This document shows positions 1-6,818 of a stretch of DNA of 26,616 nucleotides, piece after piece. Within the stretch, counting starts at the first letter, position 1. Each line of letters begins with the position of its first letter. Under the pieces are notes generated by a model. The model was not told where the DNA came from. It worked only from the letters and a program-made list of their open reading frames with translations, and searched no databases. The translations under genes and the position numbers were made by a program. The stretch is taken from contig CALDLG010000171.1 in NCBI GenBank assembly GCA_937910785.1, positions 1 to 26,616 of the forward strand, given 5' to 3'. Source of the DNA: an uncultured Lachnospiraceae bacterium (GTDB taxonomy: Bacteria > Bacillota > Clostridia > Lachnospirales > Lachnospiraceae).

Positions 1-12
1 GAGGAAGAAGAA

Positions 13-1029
13 ATGGCAAATATTTTTTATCAGGAAGATTGTAATTTGTCTTTGCTGGAAGGGAAGACAATTGCGGTAATCGGTTACGGAAGTCAGGGTC
101 ATACACACGCTCTGAACGCGAAAGAATCCGGATGCCATGTTATTATCGGTCTGTATGAAGGCTCCAAATCATGGGCTAAGGCAGAAGCACAGGGATTTGA
201 AGTATATACGGCTGCGGAAGCCGCAAAGAAAGCCGATATCATTATGATTCTGATCAATGATGAATTACAGGCTTCCATGTATAAGAAAGATATTGAGCCC
301 AATCTGGAAGAGGGCAATATGCTGATGTTCGCCCATGGCTTCAACATTCACTTCGGCTGTATCGTACCACCTAAGAATGTAGACGTAACAATGATCGCGC
401 CGAAGGGACCCGGACATACGGTAAGAAGCGAATATCAGGCCGGTAAGGGTGTTCCCTGTCTGGTAGCCGTTCATCAGGATGCGACAGGCAAGGCACAGGA
501 TATCGCACTTGCATACGCGCTGGCGATCGGTGGCGCAAGAGCGGGCGTACTGGAAACCACTTTCAGGACAGAAACGGAAACAGATCTTTTTGGTGAACAG
601 GCCGTATTGTGCGGTGGCGTCTGTGCACTGATGCAGGCGGGTTTTGAGACTCTGGTTGAAGCAGGATATGATCCGAGAAATGCATATTTTGAATGTATCC
701 ATGAGATGAAACTGATCGTGGATTTGATCTATCAGTCTGGTTTTGCGGGCATGCGGTATTCCATTTCCAATACGGCGGAGTACGGCGATTATATTACAGG
801 GCCCAAGATCATTACGGAAGATACGAAGAAGGCAATGAAGAAGATTCTTTCCGACATTCAGGACGGTACTTTTGCAAAAGACTTCCTGCTTGATATGTCT
901 TCGGCTGGATCACAGGTACACTTTAAAGCGATGAGAAAGCTCGCTTCCGAGCATCCTTCGGAATTAGTCGGAGAAGAGATCAGAAAGCTTTACAGCTGGA
1001 ACGGCGAAGACAAGCTGATCAATAACTGA
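13..1029 (+). CDS. ilvC: Ketol-acid reductoisomerase
   Basis: Cytosolic enzyme of valine, isoleucine and leucine synthesis: it isomerises and reduces acetolactate or acetohydroxybutyrate to the dihydroxy acid, using NAD(P)H and Mg2+. The 338-residue length is that of class I enzymes. The Rossmann motif GYGSQGHTHALNA lies at about residues 24-36. The knotted C-terminal domain carries the metal and substrate motif ETETDLFGEQ (about 192-201) and SGFAGMRYSISNTAEYGDY. A purine-rich GAGGAAGAAG precedes the ATG. The upstream leader is outside the window, so regulation cannot be judged. In the cofactor loop the position that is often Arg after GL is Tyr (GLYEGSKSW), which may bear on NADPH versus NADH use. 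The next gene is convergent, so ilvC ends its transcription unit here. Identity is very secure. Confidence 0.98.
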   Translation: MANIFYQEDCNLSLLEGKTIAVIGYGSQGHTHALNAKESGCHVIIGLYEGSKSWAKAEAQGFEVYTAAEAAKKADIIMILINDELQASMYKKDIEPNLEEGNMLMFAHGFNIHFGCIVPPKNVDVTMIAPKGPGHTVRSEYQAGKGVPCLVAVHQDATGKAQDIALAYALAIGGARAGVLETTFRTETETDLFGEQAVLCGGVCALMQAGFETLVEAGYDPRNAYFECIHEMKLIVDLIYQSGFAGMRYSISNTAEYGDYITGPKIITEDTKKAMKKILSDIQDGTFAKDFLLDMSSAGSQVHFKAMRKLASEHPSELVGEEIRKLYSWNGEDKLINN

Positions 1030-1104
1030 TCTGCGCGACATGGATGATTTACCGCAGACAGCCGGTTAAGCTTAAATGGGCCGTCAGGAAATGACAGTAT
1101 TATA

Positions 1105-1144
1105 CAGGGGCAGATATGGCTTGCATGAGTCATGTCTGTCCCTG
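1105..1144 (+). terminator. Possible terminator hairpin after ilvC
   Basis: A 14-nt imperfect inverted repeat (arms 1105-1118 and 1131-1144, pairing throughout if two G-U wobbles are allowed) with a 12-nt loop lies 75 nt after the ilvC stop. It is followed by GAAGCTTTTGG, so the T tract is poor. It may end ilvC transcription or simply separate the two convergent genes. Confidence 0.4.
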
Positions 1145-1201
1145 AAGCTTTTGGAGTAAAGTATTTGTGGATTACCACAGACAGAAGCATTCGCGGTGGC
1201 A

Positions 1202-2125
1202 TCAGAGTTCCATACGGTCCTGGATTGCACAGAATTTCCGGACGGAAATCGAATAATCGTTTTGTATCCTTCTTGCGAATCCTATTTTTCTGCCGGGAAC
1301 GGGTGCGGCCAACGGAAGTCTGATCAGTGTGCCGCTTTCCAGATCCTTTTTCACAAAATTTCCGATCACACAGGCGATTCCCATGTCGATGCGGGCAAAT
1401 TCTATCAGAAGATCCATCGTTGAGATCTCGATCGTCTGGGAAATCGAAATTTTCTTATCTGTCAGATAGGAATCGATATATTTTCTGGAAATATTTTCTT
1501 CATTTAACATCAGGAACATGCCGTTTTGAAAGATCAGGGCATGGTTATCTTCATATAGTTGTTTTTGGGTTACGCCAAGGCGGGTGGAGAGGTTCTGCAG
1601 GTAACGGGCTGTCGTTACAAATTCGTCCTGTATTTCCATGACAGGATGAAAAAGAAGCTCCTTTTTGTCGGATACATCACCGATCAGGCCGATATCAATG
1701 GAACCGTTTTGCAGGCACCGGACCGTTTCCATGGTGGGCTGACAGGCGATGGATACCCGGATATGCGGGTTTTCCTGAGTGAAACGTTTAAGGTATGGAA
1801 GAAGTACATATTTGCAGAGCGTCGTGCTGACGCCGATCGTGATCTGCCCAATGCCCAGTTCATTGATTTTACGGAGCTGTTCTTCTCCATAAGAGATGGA
1901 GTCAAACGCTTTCCGAAGCTGTCCGGCAAGCAGGGAGCCCTCCGCTGTCAGCGAGACGCCGCGGGAACTGCGGTAGAAAAGCGTTGTATGCAGAAGCTCT
2001 TCCAGCCGGGAGATGGACTTGCTGACGGCCGGCTGACTGATATACAGTTCCTTGGCGGCAAGGGAGATGTTGCCGGTCTGCGCGACGGTATGAAAAATAT
2101 GATAGAGATTTAATGTGCCTTCCAT
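1202..2125 (-). CDS. LysR-family transcriptional regulator
   Basis: About 307 residues, normal for a LysR-type regulator. The N-terminal winged helix-turn-helix is clear (FHTVAQTGNISLAAKELYIS, then QPAVSKSISRLEELL), followed by a periplasmic-binding-protein-like effector domain that starts with IGVSTTL. The start at 2125 is preferred because AAAGGA lies 9 nt upstream; an in-frame ATG at 2143 has only 3 nt between AGGA and the start. It is divergent from leuC-leuD and convergent with ilvC, so by the usual LysR arrangement it probably controls leuCD and itself from the shared 280-bp region, perhaps sensing a branched-chain intermediate. That role is inferred from position only; the effector cannot be read from sequence. 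Confidence 0.93.
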   Translation of the reverse strand: MEGTLNLYHIFHTVAQTGNISLAAKELYISQPAVSKSISRLEELLHTTLFYRSSRGVSLTAEGSLLAGQLRKAFDSISYGEEQLRKINELGIGQITIGVSTTLCKYVLLPYLKRFTQENPHIRVSIACQPTMETVRCLQNGSIDIGLIGDVSDKKELLFHPVMEIQDEFVTTARYLQNLSTRLGVTQKQLYEDNHALIFQNGMFLMLNEENISRKYIDSYLTDKKISISQTIEISTMDLLIEFARIDMGIACVIGNFVKKDLESGTLIRLPLAAPVPGRKIGFARRIQNDYSISVRKFCAIQDRMEL

Positions 2126-2406
2126 GAAAGAGATTCCTTTCATATTTCCTGTATAATCTGCGATTGCAAATTACCCCTTCACAACCGGCGCCGTTCATTT
2201 TCCGGATTCGGTCAGAAAACAATGGTTTCGCAATCATCTGTCTTTTATCATTCTTTTATGATTTATTTTAATATAACCTGAAAGAATAGTAAATATAATT
2301 ATTATATATTTTTAGAATGGAAGATGATATGGTACAATCAATATAAATTCAGACGGAAGCGCTGAATCACAGTTGATCAGAAAATATGAAACAGGAGGTT
2401 ATCGCG
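2126..2406. promoter_or_regulatory. Divergent lysR/leuC control region
   Basis: This AT-rich 281-bp region separates the divergent LysR and leuC genes. A candidate leuC promoter is TTTAGA (2311-2316), a 16-nt spacer and TACAAT (2333-2338). Possible operator elements are ATCAT-N6-ATGAT around 2248-2263, next to two CTTTTAT direct copies, and GATTGC (2162-2167) facing GCAATC (2230-2235). The leuC ribosome site AGGAGG is at 2393-2398. Which repeat the LysR protein uses is not determinable here. Confidence 0.5.
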
Positions 2407-3672
2407 ATGGGAATGACAATGACCCAGAAAATACTGGCGGCCCATGCCGGACTTGACAGAGTGGAAGCGGGACAGCTGATCGAGGCCGATTTAGATCTGG
2501 TGCTTGGCAACGATATCACCAGTCCGGTCGCTATTAAGGAAATGGACAAAATGAAGGCAGACGGCGTTTTTGATAAAGATAAAATCGCCCTCGTTCCTGA
2601 CCATTTCGTGCCGAACAAGGACATTAAGTCTGCGGAACACTGTAAATGCGTCAGAGAATTCGCATACCGCAATGAAATTACGAATTATTTTGAAGTAGGA
2701 GAGATGGGCATTGAGCATGCGCTGCTTCCGGAAAGAGGACTTACCGTCGCGGGAGACGTAATTATCGGAGCCGATTCCCATACCTGTACTTACGGTGCGC
2801 TCGGCGCTTTTTCCACCGGCGTGGGCAGTACCGATATGGCGGCCGGCATGGCTACCGGAAAGGCATGGTTTAAGGTGCCTTCGGCGATTCGATTTAATAT
2901 GATTGGAAAACCCGATAAGTGGGTAAGCGGTAAGGACGTGATTCTTCATATTATCGGCATGATCGGCGTAGACGGTGCATTGTATAAATCAATGGAGTTT
3001 GTCGGAGAAGGGATCAGGAATCTGACGATGGATGATCGGTTTACGATTGCCAATATGGCAATCGAAGCGGGCGGCAAAAACGGTATTTTCCCGGTGGATG
3101 AGCTTGCGGAAGCCTATATGAAAGAACATTCCACCAAGACCTGGACGGTTTATGAAGCGGATGAGGACGCTGTTTATGACGAAGAATATACGATCGATCT
3201 GGGAGCTTTACGTCCGACGATTGCATTTCCTCATCTTCCCGAAAATACGAAAACGATTGATGAAATCAAAGAAGAAATTTCGATCGATCAGGTGGTAATC
3301 GGCTCCTGTACGAACGGGCGTCTGGACGACCTGCGGACTGCCGCGGAGGTATTTAAGGGAAGACATGTGGCAAAGGGAATGAGATGTATCGTGATTCCCG
3401 CGACACAGGCGATTTATATGCAGGCGATGGAAGAGGGGCTGTTAAAGACCTTTATCGAAGCGGGAGCCATTGTCAGCACCCCCACCTGTGGTCCATGTCT
3501 TGGCGGATATATGGGTATTCTTGCGGCAGGAGAGCGTTGTGTATCGACAACAAACCGTAATTTTGTAGGCAGAATGGGACATGTGGATTCCGAAATTTAT
3601 CTCGCAAGCCCTGCGGTGGCGGCAGCCAGCGCGGTGACCGGCAGGATTTCCTGTCCCTGTCAGCTTTCCTGA
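2407..3672 (+). CDS. leuC: 3-isopropylmalate dehydratase large subunit
   Basis: Aconitase-family [4Fe-4S] enzyme that interconverts 2- and 3-isopropylmalate in leucine synthesis, working as a heterodimer with LeuD. The 421-residue length matches the shorter bacterial/archaeal LeuC class (HacA-like). The three cluster cysteines are visible: C301 in GSCTNGR, and C361 and C364 in TCGPCLGG. GADSHTCTYGALGAFSTGVGS is the conserved substrate/cluster region. The start at 2407 is chosen because AGGAGG (2393-2398) lies 8 nt upstream; an upstream in-frame ATG at 2386 has no ribosome site. leuD follows after 60 nt, so the two are probably co-transcribed. A related (R)-2-methylmalate or homoaconitate dehydratase is the only alternative, and the neighbouring ilvC favours leucine. 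Confidence 0.96.
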   Translation: MGMTMTQKILAAHAGLDRVEAGQLIEADLDLVLGNDITSPVAIKEMDKMKADGVFDKDKIALVPDHFVPNKDIKSAEHCKCVREFAYRNEITNYFEVGEMGIEHALLPERGLTVAGDVIIGADSHTCTYGALGAFSTGVGSTDMAAGMATGKAWFKVPSAIRFNMIGKPDKWVSGKDVILHIIGMIGVDGALYKSMEFVGEGIRNLTMDDRFTIANMAIEAGGKNGIFPVDELAEAYMKEHSTKTWTVYEADEDAVYDEEYTIDLGALRPTIAFPHLPENTKTIDEIKEEISIDQVVIGSCTNGRLDDLRTAAEVFKGRHVAKGMRCIVIPATQAIYMQAMEEGLLKTFIEAGAIVSTPTCGPCLGGYMGILAAGERCVSTTNRNFVGRMGHVDSEIYLASPAVAAASAVTGRISCPCQLS

Positions 3673-3732
3673 CGGTATGATCGATCAGGCAGGCATTCAT
3701 TTGAAAACAGAGAAAGGAGCACGGTAAAAAGC

Positions 3733-4227
3733 ATGAAAGCAGCAAAAGGAATTGTTTTTAAATATGGAGATAATGTGGATACGGATGTTATTATTCCCGC
3801 CCGTTACTTAAATTCTTCCGATCCGGCGGAACTTGCCACGCACTGTATGGAAGATATTGATAAAGAATTTACGGGCAGGGTGCAGAAGGGCGATATTATG
3901 GTGGCAGCCAAAAACTTTGGATGCGGATCTTCCAGAGAGCACGCGCCGATTGCCATCAAGGCCGCCGGAATCAGTTGTGTCATTGCGGAGACCTTTGCAA
4001 GAATTTTTTACCGGAATGCGATCAACATCGGACTTCCGATCATCGAATGTCCGGAGGCTGCGCGTGAAATCGAAGCGGGCGATGAAGTGGAAGTAAATTT
4101 TGACACGGGCGTCATTACGGATGTTACAAAAGGAACTTCCTATAAGGGCCAGGCTTTTCCGGAATTCATGCAGAAAATCATTGCAGCGGAAGGGCTTGTG
4201 AACTATATTAACCAAAAACAGGCATAG
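3733..4227 (+). CDS. leuD: 3-isopropylmalate dehydratase small subunit
   Basis: Swivelling small subunit that completes the LeuCD isomerase. The 164 residues match the short LeuD class that pairs with the LeuC type upstream. Diagnostic motifs are DNVDTDVIIPARYL near the N terminus, FGCGSSREHAP (about 59-69), which carries substrate-contact residues, and AETFARIFYRNAINIGLP. GAAAGGAG lies 13-14 nt upstream of the ATG, somewhat far. It is 60 nt behind leuC and directly followed by a strong hairpin, so it closes the leuCD unit. There is no leuB or leuA in the window; they must lie elsewhere if the pathway is complete. Confidence 0.96.
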   Translation: MKAAKGIVFKYGDNVDTDVIIPARYLNSSDPAELATHCMEDIDKEFTGRVQKGDIMVAAKNFGCGSSREHAPIAIKAAGISCVIAETFARIFYRNAINIGLPIIECPEAAREIEAGDEVEVNFDTGVITDVTKGTSYKGQAFPEFMQKIIAAEGLVNYINQKQA

Positions 4228-4241
4228 TAAGGATAAGAGAA

Positions 4242-4264
4242 AGGGACGGAATGATTCCGTCCCT
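4242..4264 (+). terminator. Terminator of leuCD
   Basis: A perfect 10-bp stem (AGGGACGGAA / TTCCGTCCCT) with a TGA loop lies 15 nt after the leuD stop. The T run (TTTTTT) comes about 16 nt later, after GAACTATTTTCTGAAA, so the tract is delayed, but stem stability and position make termination likely. Confidence 0.75.
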
Positions 4265-4382
4265 GAACTATTTTCTGAAATTTTTTCCATAAGATGATAA
4301 AAAAGGATACAAATTATTATGAAAATATAGTATTATGATAATAGAACTTGGTTCGAATACTTTTTGATAGGGGAATAAAATT

Positions 4383-5606
4383 ATGCTTGCTACTTTAATA
4401 CCATTATTTGATGAAACGATGACTGTAAAAGCCTATTCTTTATTTGCGCAAAAGGAGAACCGCCTGTTGAATCCAAGCTATCTGGGACCCGGAATTACCG
4501 ATGGCGTAAATGTGGTCGGTCTCGATCTCGTCGAAAGTATGGGCATTGAGACATTGTCGGCAGACAAGGAAATTTTTGTGGAAATTAACAGCATTTCCAT
4601 ATTCTCGAACCTTGATGAGCAATGTACGGCTCCGCATGAAAGACTGATCTTACTGGCGGATCATACGATTACCCCTGATGAAATGTACATCAGACGTTTT
4701 CGGGAATTGAAGGAAAAAGGGTACTATCTTGCGATCAGAAAGCTTCCGATTGAGAAATTTGAAGCATATCAGGAAGTTCTGCGTCTGATGGATTACATTC
4801 TGCTCGATTATAAGAAGCTGAATATCGGTAACGCAAAGCTCTTTTTCAACAAATATTATCCGAATATCAAAATGTGCGCGGTAAATGTTGATTCTCAGGA
4901 AGAATATAATATTTTAACAAAGATGGGTGGTTTTTCACTTTATGAAGGCAAATTTTTCCGTCTTCCGGTTACGGTCAGCAAGGAAACCGAAGTTGCGCCT
5001 CTGAAGGTAAATTATATTGAGCTGTTAAACATTGTCAATGATGCGGATTTCGATCTGTCGGAGGCTGCGGATGTAATCGGAAAAGATACGGCGCTTGTCA
5101 TTTCTCTTTTGAAGATGGTTAACCGCATGACGGTCAATTCGGAAATTACTTCGATTCGGCATGCCGCGGCAATGCTTGGCCAGAGAGAACTGAAGAAATG
5201 GATTAATACCGCGGTTACCAATGAACTGTGTGCGGACAGACCGAGTGAGATTACCAGACTATCCCTGCTTCGTGCCAGATTTGCGGAGAACCTTGCGCCG
5301 CTTTTTGAAATGGCTGTTCATTCCTCGGAGCTTTTCCTGATGGGGCTGTTTTCCGTGCTGGATCTGATTCTGGATAAGCCGATGAAGGAAGCTCTGAATA
5401 TGGTAAAGGTTTCTAAAAGCATAGAAGAGGCGTTGATCGAACATAAGGGAGAGCTGGCGCCGGTGCTCGACTTTATTATTCAGTATGAAAATGCGTCATG
5501 GCAGGAAGTTTCCAGACAGATGCTGCTTCGTCAGATCGATATGGATCCGGTTTATGATGCCTATACACAGTCGCTGCAATGGTATCGTGATCTGCTGGGA
5601 GCATAA
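4383..5606 (+). CDS. EAL-HDOD protein (YuxH-like), degenerate EAL
   Basis: A 407-residue two-domain signalling protein with the layout of the EAL-HDOD (YuxH) family. Residues 1-190 resemble an EAL phosphodiesterase fold (VEIN, ILLDYKKL, KMCAVNVDSQEEY, GGFSLYEGKFF), and residues about 195-390 form an HDOD domain (LLNIVNDADFDLSEAADVIGKD, SLLKMVN, SIRHAAAMLGQRELKKW). The N-terminal E-x-L motif of active EAL enzymes is absent: the matching place reads VKAYSLFAQ. The protein therefore probably binds or senses rather than hydrolyses c-di-GMP; this is inference. AGGGGA lies 8 nt before the ATG. It is a single gene between two terminators. HDOD proteins are usually linked to signalling or stress, but no specific function can be assigned. 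Confidence 0.9.
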   Translation: MLATLIPLFDETMTVKAYSLFAQKENRLLNPSYLGPGITDGVNVVGLDLVESMGIETLSADKEIFVEINSISIFSNLDEQCTAPHERLILLADHTITPDEMYIRRFRELKEKGYYLAIRKLPIEKFEAYQEVLRLMDYILLDYKKLNIGNAKLFFNKYYPNIKMCAVNVDSQEEYNILTKMGGFSLYEGKFFRLPVTVSKETEVAPLKVNYIELLNIVNDADFDLSEAADVIGKDTALVISLLKMVNRMTVNSEITSIRHAAAMLGQRELKKWINTAVTNELCADRPSEITRLSLLRARFAENLAPLFEMAVHSSELFLMGLFSVLDLILDKPMKEALNMVKVSKSIEEALIEHKGELAPVLDFIIQYENASWQEVSRQMLLRQIDMDPVYDAYTQSLQWYRDLLGA

Positions 5607-5616
5607 TTCAAACATC

Positions 5617-5652
5617 AAAAGAGACCGCCATAATAATTGGCCGGTCTCTTTT
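5617..5652 (+). terminator. Rho-independent terminator
   Basis: An 11-bp stem (AAAAGAGACCG at 5617-5627 with CGGTCTCTTTT at 5642-5652), with a further CCA/TGG pairing inside the loop, runs into TTTTTT. It lies 11 nt after the stop of the EAL-HDOD gene and looks like a textbook intrinsic terminator. Confidence 0.92.
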
Positions 5653-5680
5653 TTGATTGTTTAATTTTTTAAAATATAAA

Positions 5681-5777
5681 GGTTCAGGTGCCAAAAGGTG
5701 TGATATAAAATCTTATTGGCATATTTTGTGCAATCTGCCTTTACAGTTTATTTATCGCACCTTTTGATACCTGAACC
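5681..5777. repeat. 97-bp foldback (MITE-like inverted repeat)
   Basis: Two 25-nt arms (5681-5705 and 5753-5777) are inverted copies at 22 of 25 positions; two of the three differences still pair as G-U, so 24 of 25 can pair in RNA. The 47-nt loop is AT-rich and has no reading frame of note. No clear target-site duplication flanks it. It is too far behind the terminator at 5617-5652 to belong to that gene, and it lacks a T tract. It could be a MITE remnant, an intergenic palindromic repeat, or a structured RNA. No second copy was seen in the window. Confidence 0.75.
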
Positions 5778-5836
5778 ATACAAAGCAAATCAGATATGAT
5801 ATGCAACGGTCCTGTAATATGCAATGGATACAATAT

Positions 5837-5894
5837 AAAAAGCAAAGCAGACTTGACATTATTTGCAAAGTATACTATACTAAAAAAGCAAAGC
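5837..5894 (+). promoter_or_regulatory. Consensus promoter between two direct repeats
   Basis: TTGACA (5853-5858), 17 nt and TATACT (5876-5881) form a near-perfect sigma-A promoter. It is bracketed by exact 12-nt copies of AAAAAGCAAAGC at 5837-5848 and 5883-5894, one just upstream of -35 and one over the expected start point. The copies are 46 bp apart, and related letters continue after each (AGACTTG / GAGCTTG). The likely meaning is autoregulation by the XRE protein encoded 75 nt downstream. The 349 bases between 5607 and 5955 hold this, the foldback and a terminator, and no gene. Confidence 0.8.
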
Positions 5895-5955
5895 GAGCTT
5901 GGCGAAAATATATTTCCATGTTTTGATGGCAATACGGCTGGAAGTGAGAGGAGAA

Positions 5956-6162
5956 ATGAAGACAAAAATCAGGGAATTACGAAAAGCATTAAAAATGTCT
6001 CAGGAAGAGCTGGCGAATGCAGTCGGTACGACGAGACAGACGATTACCTCGATAGAGGTGGAAAAGTATACGGCATCGCTTGTTCTGGCGTATAAAATCG
6101 CACATTATTTTGGCCTGCCGATAGAAGAGGTTTTTGATTTTTCAGATGTGGAGGAGATATGA
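5956..6162 (+). CDS. Small XRE-family HTH regulator
   Basis: A 68-residue protein that is almost entirely a helix-turn-helix: MKTKIRELRKALKMSQEELA, TTRQTITSIEV, SLVLAYKIAHYFGLPIEEVF. This is the short Cro/C1-like group (YozG-like) common in Firmicutes. ATG 5956 is chosen because the family begins at MKxKIRELR and GAGAGGAG stands just upstream, though the spacing is short; the reading frame runs open to an ATG at 5899 but without a ribosome site. Its promoter has two direct repeats that are natural candidate operators. The stop overlaps the start region of a membrane protein gene, so the two are probably co-translated. The signal it responds to is unknown. Confidence 0.92.
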   Translation: MKTKIRELRKALKMSQEELANAVGTTRQTITSIEVEKYTASLVLAYKIAHYFGLPIEEVFDFSDVEEI

Positions 6163-6164
6163 CG

Positions 6165-6617
6165 ATGGATAAAATGAGACAGGAAGTAAAAGAGAAACTG
6201 ACATACTGGAGCAGGCTGTGTGCACTCTTTGTGGTTTTGTTATCGACAAACTGTGTCAATTATTTCCGACCGCGAAACAGCGGAGATAATTATACGGACT
6301 TTTTTCAGGGATTTCAGATGGGAATCGCGGCAGGATTACTGCTGTGGGCAATTGTTCAGATCATGAGGTACCGGAAAATCCTGCAGGATGAAGAAGCGGT
6401 CAGAGCATTCTATATCAGGGAGCACGATGAAAGAGCGGCGGCGATCTGGAGCAGATCAGGCGGAACTGTTTTATATACCTGTGCTTTACTGATTATCGGC
6501 GCTTCCCTTGTTGCAGGATATTATAACCCGGCCGTTTTTATTACCCTTCTTTTCTGCGGGCTGTTTCTGCTGCTTGTGAAAAAGGGACTGATTCTGTATT
6601 ACCGAAGAACCATGTGA
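6165..6617 (+). CDS. Four-helix membrane protein, DUF2178-like
   Basis: A 150-residue integral membrane protein with predicted helices at about 17-34, 50-68, 101-120 and 123-146. Between helices 2 and 3 lies REHDERAAAIWSRSGG, which resembles the DER-x3-I motif of DUF2178-type small membrane proteins that often accompany short XRE regulators. The start at 6165 is preferred: GGAGGAG (6150-6156) is 8 nt upstream, while the overlapping ATG at 6159 has only 2 nt. It lies 2 nt behind the regulator gene, so the two form one unit. The function is unknown; a regulator plus membrane partner suggests sensing of, or immunity to, an envelope stress, but that is conjecture. The family label is from memory of the motif. 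Confidence 0.85.
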   Translation: MDKMRQEVKEKLTYWSRLCALFVVLLSTNCVNYFRPRNSGDNYTDFFQGFQMGIAAGLLLWAIVQIMRYRKILQDEEAVRAFYIREHDERAAAIWSRSGGTVLYTCALLIIGASLVAGYYNPAVFITLLFCGLFLLLVKKGLILYYRRTM

Positions 6618-6626
6618 AAGGAGGGG

Positions 6627-6643
6627 GGACGGAACTGCCGTCC
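6627..6643 (+). other. G/C hairpin after membrane protein gene
   Basis: GGACGG (6627-6632) and CCGTCC (6638-6643) close a 5-nt loop 9 nt after the stop codon. Additional G and C runs flank it, but no T tract follows. It may stabilise the transcript end or act as a weak terminator. Confidence 0.35.
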
Positions 6644-6725
6644 TGCGGCTGCCCCGGCATGAACAGCGGTAAACAGTGAAAGCAGTCGAAAATGTCGGAG
6701 TCGGAAACGCCGTTTTGAAAGCGGA

Positions 6726-6754
6726 TGGACGATATCGGCAGAATATGATATAAT
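6726..6754 (+). promoter_or_regulatory. Promoter of the 6819 gene
   Basis: TGGACG (6726-6731), a 17-nt spacer and TATAAT (6749-6754). Transcription would start near 6761, which argues against the in-frame ATG at 6768 as the start codon and supports the one at 6819. Confidence 0.65.
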
Positions 6755-6818
6755 AAACGCAGGCTTTATGGCCTGTGTTTATTATGATTGTCATGGAACA
6801 GGAGCAGTTATCGGAAAT

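Noticed and set aside
1327..2113. Plus-strand frames opposite the LysR gene (1327-1641 and 1559-2113)
   Set aside because: The minus-strand LysR protein has an intact HTH and effector domain; the plus frames are shadows.
5681..5777. Terminator of the XRE region or an IS end
   Set aside because: No T tract, no transposase frame and no clear target-site duplication, so called only a foldback repeat.
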